Positions 1 to 11,131 of a stretch of 64,000 bases of DNA are shown here, in pieces (the first letter of the stretch is position 1; each line of letters opens with the position of its first letter). Both the position numbers and the translations under genes were made by a program. The notes beneath the pieces are model-generated. The model searched no databases, was not told where the DNA came from, and worked only from the letters and a program-made list of their open reading frames with translations. The stretch comes from Galerina marginata (taxonomy: Eukaryota > Basidiomycota > Agaricomycetes > Agaricales > Galerinaceae). The stretch is taken from NCBI GenBank assembly GCA_023014335.1, contig JAECYW010000005.1, forward strand, positions 558,001 through 622,000. Reading direction: 5' to 3'.

Positions 1-608
1 CCTCCGTCTCCGACATGTCGCTCATGGGTTAAAGAGCAGGATTGTTGGCGGTAACGCTGGCCCCGGGACAATCTGCGATGATGTTGTGGACTTGTTGCAG
101 ATGCGAGGTGCGGTGAATACGAGTACAGGATATTCGAGAACCGCCCTACATGGGCACCTTATAAGTTATAGCGCAGTATGCCTGTCACCACGTAATCAGA
201 TACAGTCTTTTAATATAGTGAGATGCTATGCTTGGCTATGCAGGGCGACATAGCATCGCATAGCATCGATAATGGCATTGTTGAATTTTCAGCCATAGAA
301 CTGTATTTGCTCGTACTAGGAAGCATGCTTTGAAGATGCTTATTATGTGGTTGTCTCTTGAAACAGACAATATGACAAATGACAATCGATTTGTACTTTC
401 CGTGGACGCTTTGCAATACATCGCCGGTCTGATCACTCGTTCCACGGACGCCTTACCACCCGGCGCGTCCTCCACATGGCGCGTCCTTCGCTTTTGTGTT
501 GTCCCTCCCGGCTCCCTCCTGTGTCCGCATTGGCGAGATTTCGCACTGGCAAACCATAGTGAGGTCAAATTAAAATCAAGAATTGCACAGACCTTCTATT
601 CAAAGCAC
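1..608. other. Intergenic, repeat-derived, no gene seen
   Basis: I find no convincing coding region here. The only structure is a short run of CATAGCATCG-like units near 225-275, related to the larger CATAG/CTATG arrays at 5.3-5.5 and 6.4-6.6 kb. The right edge runs into the degenerate gene copy that starts at about 609. Confidence 0.5.
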
Positions 609-1223
609 GCAGCTCGGACTGCACAATACCCCGTCTGCCTGCCCTGCGCTCCTCAGGAGCTTCATCGTAGACGAACGACGCGCCCTGCTTCTCCTGCTGA
701 GCTAAGAGGTGGTCCTTCCATTCGGAAGGCACGCGACGAGCAGGATGCTCCGTATCGACGGCACCGCCGCCCACACCCTGCCTGAGCATAGGACTGCCGT
801 GTGACAGCTTTGACGCGTGCGCCGGCTTCTGTGAGTTGAGCGCGTAGAGCTTCTCGTTCCTCGGAAGTTCTGTGGAGAAGGGCGTTGACTCGCTGTTGGT
901 CGAAGTCCAAGATGCAGAAGTGGTATTTTCCTAGTAGTGTCTTATAATGCTAAAACGCGGTTGTTGGTGACGGCAGGTAGCGGACCTGACAGTGAGAATG
1001 GGAGGACCCGCATGTCGTTTTCAAGGAGAGACCTCAGGAAGTGCAGACAGCTTGAACGAGGATTGTCCTGTTGAAATGAGGGATAAGAAAACCGCGTGGA
1101 CTTATCCATGTGATCATGGCACAACCTGGAAGGTGCTACGTACAGCGACTTCTTCGTTGAGAAAAGTGAACGCCGTATTTTCTTTCGTGTTGGGCTCGTC
1201 CGATATGCCGCTTGGACATAATG
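609..1223 (-). pseudogene. Degenerate 3' part of a duplicated gene (piece 1 of 3)
   Basis: This stretch aligns by eye along nearly its whole length with the last exon and part of exon 3 of the intact minus-strand gene at 16228-17895. Shared peptide stretches include LDFDQQRVNALLH-like and SEEREALRAQLTEA. The frame is broken several times and a block equivalent to about 16895-16985 is missing. The match to the paralogue stops sharply after the AATG at 1220-1223 and resumes at 8614, so the gene was split by an insertion. The function of the parent family is not known to me. Confidence 0.75.
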
Positions 1224-4200
1224 ACTGGCGGTGCGGGCCAACGCTGCGCGCGGCATGTACGAGACCCCAGGTGGGGACCGTAAGTCTGGGGCCCTGAGCG
1301 GATAGCTAAAGACGATGAAAACTCCGGTTTTTATAGAGAAAGCCAACACTTTTAACCAGGGCCCAGTCATGTACATTTGGATCAGCTTCAAAGTTTTTAA
1401 GAACTTTGACCGAATACGCGTTAGCGCCGACTGCATCGACGATCCGACTTTAGTCGTCGACCGTTTTCCTTTTGATTCGAAAAACAATTCAAGTTAACCT
1501 TTGAGCGATTTTAATTGACGGGAAAAAAATCAAAACTTACGTCCATACCCCCATCTCATGTCCTCCCACGGCTCGAGCTGCAGCTGCCGAACAAACAAAC
1601 GAAGGGAAGGTTCATGACGGGCAGAGGCGACGGTGATGACTACAAGAAGGAGTCGAGATCACGTTCGGTGAGCGGTGTTGCGAGCAAGAGCGGGAAGGTG
1701 CTCGTTTCCGGTCAGTTGGTTCGGCTTCATTCTTGGCTGTTTCGATTGATCTTCGCGTAGCAAAAAAGACAGGAGTCGGCGAGTCGGCGGGCGGGCGGTG
1801 GGGGGTTTTGACAAGCTTGACGTTGAGACGTCAAAATCACGAGTTCGAGGTGAGCTGTCAATGGAAAGAAGGTAAGTAATGAATTGACGACGAATTGAAG
1901 AGCTACTTACTTGTGTATTGCGAAAAACTCATTAACTGTTCCTTTGACTCGTTGGCTGCGACTGCGGAGTGTTCTGAATTGACGGTGTGAATGCCTAGCA
2001 CCCAGCGCCCTCGACAAGATAGTCACACCCGTCAAGTCGATATCACGCCAAGGAACGCGAAATGGGTGAGGCTGGGGAGGACAGGCCGACTTGTTGAGGG
2101 AGAATCCAATTACCGCGGGAAGGTTGTACGATGGAGTTGATTTATCAAGTTCGGGGGTGGGACAGGAGATGCGGAGCCATTGTATGCACTGCTGAAGGTA
2201 TGCTGCGATGCCATTGGTGCGTTTCAGATGTCGTTATGGAATTGGGTGGGCGACTGACGCGGGAGGGCAGATGAGACGGGATGAGGCAGGGTACAGGGGT
2301 CATGACGTCAAACAGCGGTGCGGAAGAAACTCCTGTGTTATTCCGGCACAGGAGCAAGCGGAGGGTACCAAGCCGTGTCAGCATCTTGAGGGTGGGCGGG
2401 ACGTGATTCAGTGAACGTGCTTATTGCTTGTGGGGTCTGCTGCGAGTGGGTGAATCAATACCCCTCAACGAGAGCACAGACTTGAGAGTAACCTTATCAC
2501 AATACGTAGAACCATTGCGCAAGCCATACACTCGGTGTAGTAGTGGCCTCTGGCCCGAGCAGCCCGAGCCTTCGATTAGATTAGATAGAGTAGATCGCAT
2601 CAGCGGCTGTGCACGGTTGTGTGCCAGCGCGTTTCCTGGTTGAGGAATCAATTCGCACCTTGCCCGCAACGCTATACTGCGCGGCTGCTCGACGAGCTAT
2701 CCGAGCTTTGCCAGACCCGAGCTGCCAGGGTAGGTCTGATAGGCCTATCCCATCGGGCGCAAATAGAGAGAGACTTTGCGAAAACTTTGAAGTTTTCGAA
2801 CGGCTCTGCAATAGATCTAAGTAGAATCACATGATTTTCTCCACGGGCCAAACATAAGCCAAGCCGAAACCCGCCACTGGTCGGTCAGATCAACAGTCGT
2901 CAATCATGTTGATCTTGATTAAGCTTGATTCCTGACCACTACCTGCCCCTCTCTTCGCGCTCTTCATCCATCCCGCCGCTGCAGATTGTAGGAATGCACA
3001 AGGTAATGGTAAGTTTTTCATTGTACTGTATTTCTTGTCTATCTTCTGGTTCTGATACAAATCAACAGGATGAAACAAGGGCACGGGTTGCGAGCCTCCC
3101 CTCCATTCTTGGGGCGTGGGCCAATGTTCTAATGAATCGGTGAGGGAGAGGAAAGTGTGGTGCAACACAGGGAATCCCCGGTTGAGGGATACTACGAGGT
3201 ATGTCCTGAAAACGAATTGATAAGTTTTTTTGTGCCCCTGACTCGTCTTCTCTGCCCGTAGCTCATTCACTGCTCCTCTACCGCTGGTGTCAGCGTAGGC
3301 ATGACCCGTATCCACCTCCTTCCCAGCTACTCGACTTTCGTCTCATCCCCGCTCTCTCATTTGCCAGCAGCGTGGGTTTTTTAACCTCCCATCTGGCACG
3401 CGACGTGAGGGAGGCTGCTCTGGCCTCTCGTCTATCTCCATCTCGACAACTGCGTCGATATTGGTAGATCCAGCTGTGTCTCCATCTTGTAAGCCCAATT
3501 TATCACACGCTTTTTGGACCGCTGACATACACTTTGAAAGAAAATAAGGCATACGTAATCTTTCCTCCACCAGGACGATGTAGGAGGATGTATACCTCAT
3601 ACGTTCTGTCAAGTTTGGTGCTGACACATATATTGAAAGAGAAAAAGTCATACGTAATCGGTTAATCTGGCACCAGAGCCTTTTCAAATTGAGTCGGAGT
3701 TCTGGTTCTAGGGGTGTGCGCATCGTAAAGGCGTACAGCCGTAAGATTACAGGTTAGCCAACGGCAGCACTGATGCCGCACCTATCCCACAAAAAAACAT
3801 CGCGGTACAGTATGGCATAAAAACGGCATACTTAAATTGCCACTGCCATATTGCCGTCGATTCGCCGACCACGGCTCTAGAGTCATGGACTTAGCGTAGA
3901 TCACCACATTCATATGGTAATCTATGTAATGGTAATTATGGTTTCAATTTAAGGTATCACTTTTACCCCTCCACCGACGTTTTCCAAGGTCGAGGAACCA
4001 AAATCCTTAATTTAGACGAAGAGAGAAAACTTTGCCAAAAACGCAACTGTGCCGGGCTTTGGTACGCTGTCTGGGAGTGCCTGCAGCGGAGACAGTCATT
4101 GCCTGCGGACGCGGTAATGGTTCCGAGTCAGAGTTGGAGTGATAACAACCCCATCGAGAATTTTATAAAGAAATGTCCCTCACATTTTCTTACGGAGGTC

Positions 4201-4373
4201 GTTGCCAAAACGACGATTGTCCCCGTAGACCAGTTAGACTAGTCACTACTTTGAATACAAAAACTCAATGTCCCTGCGCGCTCATCACTACTAGTACAAA
4301 AGACGGTAGCAATTTGGCCAGCATTTTGGATGGCAAGAGTTACTTTGATCAACATACCTGAATCGTAGTTACG

Positions 4374-4470
4374 AGACCCTTTAGGGATCGTTCTTGTACC
4401 CCAGAAGCCAGTTTCGTTCCCACGATACGAGTACATTTGCCCCCGATTAGGAAGGCATGCTTGATAATCA
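4374..4470 (+). repeat. 95 bp repeat, inverted partner at 8521-8613
   Basis: The sequence beginning ACGAGACCCTTTAGGGATCG and continuing through GTACCCCAGAA to CCCCCGATTAGGAAG is repeated in inverted orientation at 8521-8613, ending CCCTAAAGGGTCTCG exactly at the right edge of the 7.4 kb insertion. It could be the end of a second, nested transposon. Identity is high by eye, clearly higher than that of the large inverted arms. Confidence 0.7.
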
Positions 4471-5335
4471 GTAAGCACAGCCGCCAACTTGATAGACAAA
4501 CTCACAACGAACTCACGAAGGTGTTTGCGGTTTGCTACTGGGCAGCCTGTGTGGGTGGTGCATGGACGGCACTGGCAGCGCACATCTCAGTCAATCATTG
4601 AATCGCCTTAAAGTTATCATCCAAGACTACATTCAACTTCGTCTGAACTCCTTCCCACTGTTCACATTTGCTCAACTTCGCCTCCAAACTTCATCTTCCT
4701 GTTGGAGTCACACAGCTGTTCAGCACATGTGTAAGCGACTAAGCGACCCTCGCCGTTGAGAAAATTGCTGTATAAAACCTGAGGGTGGATTCGCCTTTTG
4801 AGGTGGACTTCCAAACACTAGGTGGGCTAGTCAATGATCGGCGCACTGGTGAGACGCCATTCAGATTCCATGGCCTTTGCAGTATTCAAACTCTCGGGAA
4901 GTATAGCTCACTCTAGTATTGCGCTGCCGATTTCGTGTGTATAAATAGGCGCTAATATTAGTCGAATTGATGTTTCGGGAGAGAACTTGCAGTGATCGCT
5001 AACCATGGGGCTCCATGACCCAGCCATTTCACTTTGACTTAAGTGGGGGTTTTGAGGTCCAACAAAAAAAGATAGGTAAAGGTCGAGAGTCGAGGTACAA
5101 AGTCAGGACTGAGAGCAAGGCAGTAAACGTCCGAGACGGCTCAAAAGGGAGTGCAACTTGTGCAAGAGCAAGGATTGCGAGGCGGATGTGCAAAAGGTAT
5201 GTAAAGGCAGCTGAGGACAAGGTAAAGAAAGATAAGTGATCAAAAAAAATAAAGAGGGAAAGCCGAGAATGTCATTCACTGAAGGTGGACGATAGTATCC
5301 ATCAGCAATGTTCGATTTTTCCCATAGCACGTCAT

Positions 5336-5485
5336 AGAATGTCTATTGCAGCCATAGCGCCGTATAGCGCCGTATAGCACCATAGCAATGATAGGCCGCT
5401 ATACAGCACTATGGGGTGCTATGTAATTCCTGAAATAAAAGTAGAACGCTATGTACCACTATGCAGCACTATGCCCCTTACTGAA
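5336..5485. repeat. CATAG/CTATG short tandem array
   Basis: The array consists of irregular units such as CCATAGCGCCGTATAGCGCCGTATAGCACCATAGC followed by inverted versions (CAGCACTATGGGGTGCTATG). The units are partly palindromic, so the tract can fold. The same word family recurs at 6425-6640 and near 225-275. Confidence 0.75.
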
Positions 5486-6424
5486 ATATCTACATAGTGT
5501 TGGACCCTTTAATTTGCCAGACTTGAGTTCACCATCATGCGACACCGCGATCTGAGTCAGCCGGAGATATAAAGTTCGGACTTCAACGAAATTTCAATCT
5601 CCCTGCTTACTTCCACCCACCATCACCCACCACCACCCGTCGCCGTCATCGTTCCGCTCACCTCTGCCGCCAGCACCTGGTGCAGCAGAGGCGTTGTCTC
5701 TTATTTCCTCCCCACTACCACCCGTCACCCGTCAGCGTTTCGCCCTGCAGCACCAAGTCTCCGTCGCCTCGGCTCCACTAGTTGTAGCGTACTGGCCAAC
5801 ACAGGAAGAAATTTGGACTTGGAGGGATGTTTGGGTAATGGGACATGGTACGTCGTGAAGCTACACATGACTCTCGACGTTCTGTGTTTTGCTAACTCTC
5901 GTTTACCTCTATGCGCCTTGTTCGCACACCACAGATTTTTTGAGACTTCAGGCCTACTAGTTGGCCCTCGCACCCTAACTGCTGCCTAACTCAGCATTAC
6001 CGCCTCAACAGGTTCGTCTCTCTCTGTGCCCGTTGCGATAATGTGTGCCATCTGACACCTGACACAGTGACCATCAGCCAACTACGCACGTCGACACAAG
6101 ACCAATGGCCCAACACCCCACCGTCCCCACGAAAACACACCTCACCGTTATTGCCCACTGGTGCCGCCAGAACGAGTGGGCTGGTGGCTTGACCGACTCG
6201 GATACATCTGATACTGCCAGGTATGTATACATGCTCCCTATTTTATACCTAGATATCCACGCCGACACTGCCTATATTGTATGTAGTGTTTACCAATGTA
6301 TTAGATAGTACGAAATCAAATATATTATTACCTTTCTACAATGCCCGTATTCACGCAGAGAAAGCGCCTAGTAGTGACACGAAAACCCTGATGCGCACGG
6401 AAAAGCTGCCTGATCAGATGTTTA

Positions 6425-6645
6425 GTCGGGAATGCTTATAGCACTATGAAGAGGTGACACGGTACTATGGGGTACTATGGAGTACTGTGTAGTGACCTGC
6501 CAAATCGTGAGACACTATAGCGTACTATGGAGTACTGTATAGTAGACCGCCGAAACGTGGGCACACTATGTATTACTACATATTCAGGGACCCATGCTAT
6601 GGCACTATGGCACTACGCAGTGCTACCTAGCACTGTAATGCACCC
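6425..6645. repeat. Tandem array of GTACTATGG-type units
   Basis: Imperfect tandem units (TACTATGGGGTACTATGGAGTACTG and AGACACTATAGCGTACTATGG) recur about every 60-70 bp with AT-rich spacers. They are related to the array at 5336-5485, so both probably derive from one satellite inside the large inserted element. Confidence 0.7.
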
Positions 6646-8613
6646 CCCAACATTGCTGATGTCGGGGGGGTTAAATAGTGTAGAAAATGACTAAAGCGGA
6701 AGTAGTCTTAGCAGGGGCGTTTTGAAAAAGGCCTCTGGTAAGGCGGTCACCGGTGAGTGGCTGTTTTCGGCACGGAATGTGAAGTAAACGGTAAAACACC
6801 GATTATAAATTCCGGGTTCGGACCTCGGAGCGCACATAGCGCAGTGGTGCTCATCATCAGATAGGTTGAGAGGCATAAATGACGTACACAATAATCTTTT
6901 CCAAATGCGTTGTCAGCAATTAAAAGACGCTCCGAGGGGCCAACATGGTTGTCGTCCCCAATCCGGCCTTTAATTATCTACTATCTACTATACCTGTATA
7001 TAACTTGGCCACCTACGAATTCGAGGAGTTAATAGATAGGCACGCGCAATGTCTGAGGTTGCGGATGCCCGGAGGGCTGAACAGGAAGCCAATTCCTCAA
7101 TACTAAATACCCCAAAAGCAGACGCTGCAGTCGCAGGAGAAGTCGACAACATGGAAACGGAAAGTGTTAGGGAGAAATATACTGCAGACCAGTGCGAAAG
7201 CGTCAGATTTCGTAGACAGGGGTTGACAGATAATCAAGGCGCACTTTTATAATCGCCCGCACATCAAGTGCGATCCTGTGGTGATGGTCATCGGCAATAC
7301 CGTTGTAGTGCAAGAACTGGCCGAAGTTGAGTGTCTTGGGGAGGCGGGAAAGATGAAGAGGGCAAAAGGGAAAGGGCAGGTGGTGGTCAGGAGTCAAGAT
7401 CGACACTGTTGATATCTGTTGAGCTGACTGACCTGAGGCTGGCTTCGGCTCGGCTGAGGTTTGGGCGGCAGAAAAAAACATGTGATTCTACCTACGGAGA
7501 GCCGTTTCTGCCGCAATTATGGCCTCAGAGATGAATATCGAATGTTAAGCAATGTAAGGCATGATTTCGTACATGTAAATTAAGTACCTCGAATCATCCT
7601 CAATAAATAAGATAATTGTGAACCTAAGTTAGACACACCTAAGTTGTGCGAATCAGTACGATTTACCCATCTGTTCCGCAGAGTGCTATTTTGTAGAGCT
7701 GAGCAGCCGTAGTTTTTTCTTTCGCTCTGTCCTTGACTGAGGCTGCCGAGTCAAGCACTGAAACGCACCAAAGACATTCTAGCACACCTCCCGCGGCATG
7801 TAAAATGGCCCCGCATCTCCCGTTCCACCTCCGAACTCGACGAATCAACCCCATCCCTTTGTACATCCTTCCCTCAACAGGTCAGCCTTTCTGCTCCTGC
7901 CCCACCTGTTTTGCGATCCTCGGCTTGATATTTACTTGACAGGTACAACCATGTTGTCGAGACTCGATGGCGCTGTATGGGCAAATCCAAGAGTGACATA
8001 TGTAAGTAATTGATTTTTTAAAGCTCAAAAACTCACGTACCTCGTAACTAGCACTAGGAGCACCTTCTCCATTCGCAAGCCGGAACACCAGTAAACCATC
8101 GATGGTTTTTCAAATCAAAAGGAAAGCGGTCAACCTAAAGTCCGATCGTCAATGCAGTCAGCGCTAACAACCTATCCCAATATATGTGAGGGCTTCAATG
8201 ACTTGGAAGTTGGCCCTGGTTAAAAGTGTTCTCTTTCTCTATAAAAACCGAACATTCTATCATCATTAGCCACGCGCTCAGGCTCCAGACTTGCCGTTCC
8301 CACCTGGGGTCTCGTACATGCCGCGCGCAGCGTTGGCCTGCACCGCCAGTTGCCAGTGAACAAGAAACCTAGATGCTGCGCTCTGTACCAACCGATAGTT
8401 ACTTTGAGAAATATAGCCGAACTGGAAGCCTAGATGCCGCGCTTTGTACCAACGAGCTGCCATCGTTCATTTTCACTGCCTGGGCCTGCTTAAAACGTAG
8501 TAAGCGCAGTTAGGTTGCATGTGACCGACTTCCTAATCGGGGGCAAATGTACTCGTACCGTGAGAACGATTCTGGATTCTGGGGTACAAGAACGATCCCT
8601 AAAGGGTCTCGTA

Positions 8614-8765
8614 AACGCGCAGCTGACTGTTTCTTTAGCTGATGGTCGACGGAAGAACTCGTCAATGCGAGCTGCCTTGTCCGTTCTGATCTTGTCGACC
8701 ATCCAGCCAGGGCGAATTGATTCTCAAGCGGGAAAGGGTACTCTTGAGCAAACTGTCGAAGAGGA
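8614..8765 (-). pseudogene. Degenerate gene copy (piece 2 of 3)
   Basis: This segment resumes the match to the intact paralogue immediately after the 7.4 kb insertion: AACGCGCAGC, then the GCTGATGGTCGA, TTGTCCGTTCTGATC and CAAGCGGGAAAG regions, corresponding to about 17030-17170 (exon 3 and its upstream intron). Stops and indels break the frame. It ends where the 1.8 kb inverted-repeat element begins. Confidence 0.75.
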
Positions 8766-8768
8766 TTA

Positions 8769-10583
8769 CAGCGGTTTGCAAAAAGCTTGACAGTAACGGC
8801 CCGGGAAAGAAAGAAAAGAGGTGGTTAACAAAGTTACTTTTACAAATTAACTTTTCCCTACAAAAGTAACTTTTTTTAACTTGTGTTAACTTTTGGCTGG
8901 TCAAGTTAAATTGTCGAAGTCAAGTTAAGTAAAAGTTAAGTCAAGTCAAGTAAAAGTTAAGTAAAGTTAAGTAAAAGTTGCGATGAGTCAGGTCAAAAGT
9001 TAAGATAATAAGTTAACTTTCCGTAGAAGGAGAGTTGGACAACGCCGGGCAGTAAGTACCTTGCTCAACCGTGAACGATACTATTAATACCAAGTTATTT
9101 AACGGTTATAAGCGCATAGCAAAGGCGTTTCGAAAAGACCACTGGGACGGTCGGGTCGCGGAGAGTGGCCGTGTTAAGCGTTGTACCGGCGCTTACTGCG
9201 AAAGAGCAAGTTTGGAGCACATTGCCTAGAGGTTGAGTGAAAGTTAAAATAAACAGCCGAGTTTCCATAGAGGTGTGATTAGAAAAAACCGTGCAGTACT
9301 AATTTAGCATAGTTTAACGACGGGTATGGGTACTACTGGACACTTGTAGCAATTCGGCTCCCTGTGACCCTCGAAACAAACTAAAAAACTTCGAAAGTGG
9401 TGAAAAGCCCTGTGGGGACGTGTCCTAGTGGGTAGGGGTCCGGGTTGGCACCGGGATAACCGTTGATTAACCCCTGCAATTGTACTGCTCAGCCTACCCC
9501 AGGATTCAACAATAATTAAACTCTTCCAATTATCTGTACCCTTCCGAAAGGTATAGGAAGTGATTTTAGAAGGTATTATGCTCACAAAGAAATTATACTC
9601 CTGGATATCACAAGGGCAAAATTAGCGCCGTACGTGTGGAAGTTAATAACGTGAATGTAAGCAGCCAATAAGCAGCCCAAGACGGTTGGTTCCCCTGTAC
9701 ATTTTGTATCTGGGCAATGACTATTCTCGATGTTTACTTAGAGAGAGGTTTCCGTCGAGTTTAAACATGTTCCTTAACTTATAGACACGATTCCGAGATG
9801 TCAATATCAAGTCAAAATGCGCCTGCGCAGTTTGCATTGCAATTTATCGAGCGAACACGGCGGTTCACACCGCTCAATGTAGACACGGTGTATTTCTAAT
9901 ATCTCTGAGTCGGAATGCTTTATGACTTGCGACCGTGGCTCGCGGCGGTGCGTGTCTTTCGAGGAAGTTATAGAAAGGGACGGTAGGTTTTATCGTTATC
10001 TAATCTAAGCCATAGGACTCGCTTGACAGACAAAAGTGTGGGAATGTTCAAGTTAAATTGTCCACGCGTGGGAAAAGTAAAGTTAAAGTTAATACGCTTG
10101 CGTTTGGCAGAGACAAGTTAACCAAGTTAACTTGAAAAAGTAACTTTATTGACAGTCAAGAAAAGAAGGTTAACCCTAGATTAGCACTTAGCCCTAAATC
10201 ACCGCTCCTACCCTACCAAATGGACAGAAAAAAAGGATATGGCTCTAGGAAGGTATCCTAGAGGCAACCGGAGGTCTGTAAGACCGTTTCGCTGCACCAG
10301 AATTGTCAAATGTTGTGTGGATGGGTGGGAACTTAATTTAGGGTTACTTAGGGTTTGCCATGTATCTCACCATTCTCATGGTCGCAACACCTGTAGAAAA
10401 AATGCAAAGCCTATATGCAAAAGCTTATAGAACTATACAGACAGCCTGTGTAAAACATTCTACAAAATTTGGTAGGTGTTCTACCAGCCAGAAGTGCGAG
10501 AACCGGCCAAACCCTATGGCGGGGTTTCTTTTTCTTTTTTTTCTTTCCCAGGCCATTACTGGCAACCTTTTTGCAAACCGCTG
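8769..10583. mobile_element. 1.8 kb non-autonomous DNA transposon with TIRs
   Basis: The left end CAGCGGTTTGCAAAAAGCTT is repeated in inverted form at the right end, 10534-10583; about 45-50 bp are conserved on each side. A TTA trinucleotide flanks both ends (8766-8768 and 10584-10586). The intact paralogue gives the unoccupied site at about 17178. Next to the termini lie dense AAGTTAA/TTAACTT repeats (about 8821-9010 and 10049-10165), typical of subterminal transposase-binding repeats. No transposase is encoded. The short TTA duplication would fit PIF/Harbinger or CMC-type elements, but the termini do not decide the superfamily. Confidence 0.8.
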
Positions 10584-10586
10584 TTA

Positions 10587-10715
10587 GAGAACTCAGTGGA
10601 ATACGAGAAATATGGACACAGACACGTATGGCATCAGGAATTCTGATGCGCCTGAACGCGCCGGTCGTCGGGTCCCATTTTAAGGTCTGATCAGCGAGAA
10701 AAGGAGCGATTTCAG
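10587..10715 (-). pseudogene. Degenerate gene copy (piece 3 of 3)
   Basis: The match to the paralogue continues here directly after the TTA duplication. The block around GCATCAGGAATTCTGATGCG and CTGAACGCGCCGG corresponds to about 17185-17330 of the intact gene (exon 2 and its 3' intron). The similarity fades after about 10715. The first exon was not found, so the copy is 5'-truncated. Confidence 0.7.
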
Positions 10716-10803
10716 CTGCCTATGGGACGCGATCCAACCCTTTGGCGTCCTTGGTGGGTTCAATCGTCATCGTCCTTGGTTGTTCAATCCTGTGTCGATG
10801 ACG

Positions 10804-11127
10804 ATTAGGGAAATGCACGGGTACGGCATACCCGCACGGGTCGCGGGTAAGGGTACCGACGGGTACGGGTACGGGTAGCGATCCGCATACCCGTGACCTT
10901 TAAAACGAGCCCAAGAACATGTTTTTTGGGCCAGAATTGAATGAGATAGAGCTAATTTCGTGAAATTCATCGAAATTAGCCCTATCTCATTCATTTCTCA
11001 CCCGTTTTCGACGTTCTTGGGCTCGTTTTGACGGGTAAACCCGTGCGGGTTGCGGGTACGGGTCCTCGCGGGTACGGGTACGGGTAGGCGCCGGGATACC
11101 CGAGGGTTACCCGTGCATTTGCCTAAT
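10804..11127. mobile_element. 324 bp MITE rich in CGGGTA/TACCCG
   Basis: The terminal inverted repeats start ATTAGGGAAATGCACGGGTA on the left and, read inward on the other strand, ATTAGGCAAATGCACGGGTA on the right. Both arms are packed with CGGGTA words, and the centre is a palindrome (TCGTGAAATTCATCGA flanked by AGCTAATT/AATTAGCC). GACG flanks both sides (10800-10803 and 11128-11131) and is a candidate target duplication. There is no coding capacity. The superfamily is uncertain. Confidence 0.75.
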
Positions 11128-11131
11128 GACG

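Larger units (their letters stand above)
1224..8613. mobile_element. 7.4 kb insertion with very long inverted repeats
   Basis: Comparison with the intact paralogue at 16-18 kb shows that everything from 1224 to 8613 is inserted. The left arm starting at 1224 (ACTGGCGGTGC) matches, inverted and colinear, a right arm ending at 8350. Matching blocks are about 1224-1475 with 8140-8350, 2095-2240 with 7755-7880, and 2800-2990 with 7330-7530, so the arms are over 1 kb each and diverged. The last 263 bp (8351-8613) lie outside the arms and hold other repeats. I recognise no transposase in the 4 kb centre, so the element looks non-autonomous: foldback-like, or a long-TIR Mutator-like derivative. No clean target duplication is visible. 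Confidence 0.7.

Noticed and set aside
5336..6645. CRISPR array
   Set aside because: The repeats are irregular, overlapping and without unique spacers, and the genome is clearly eukaryotic.
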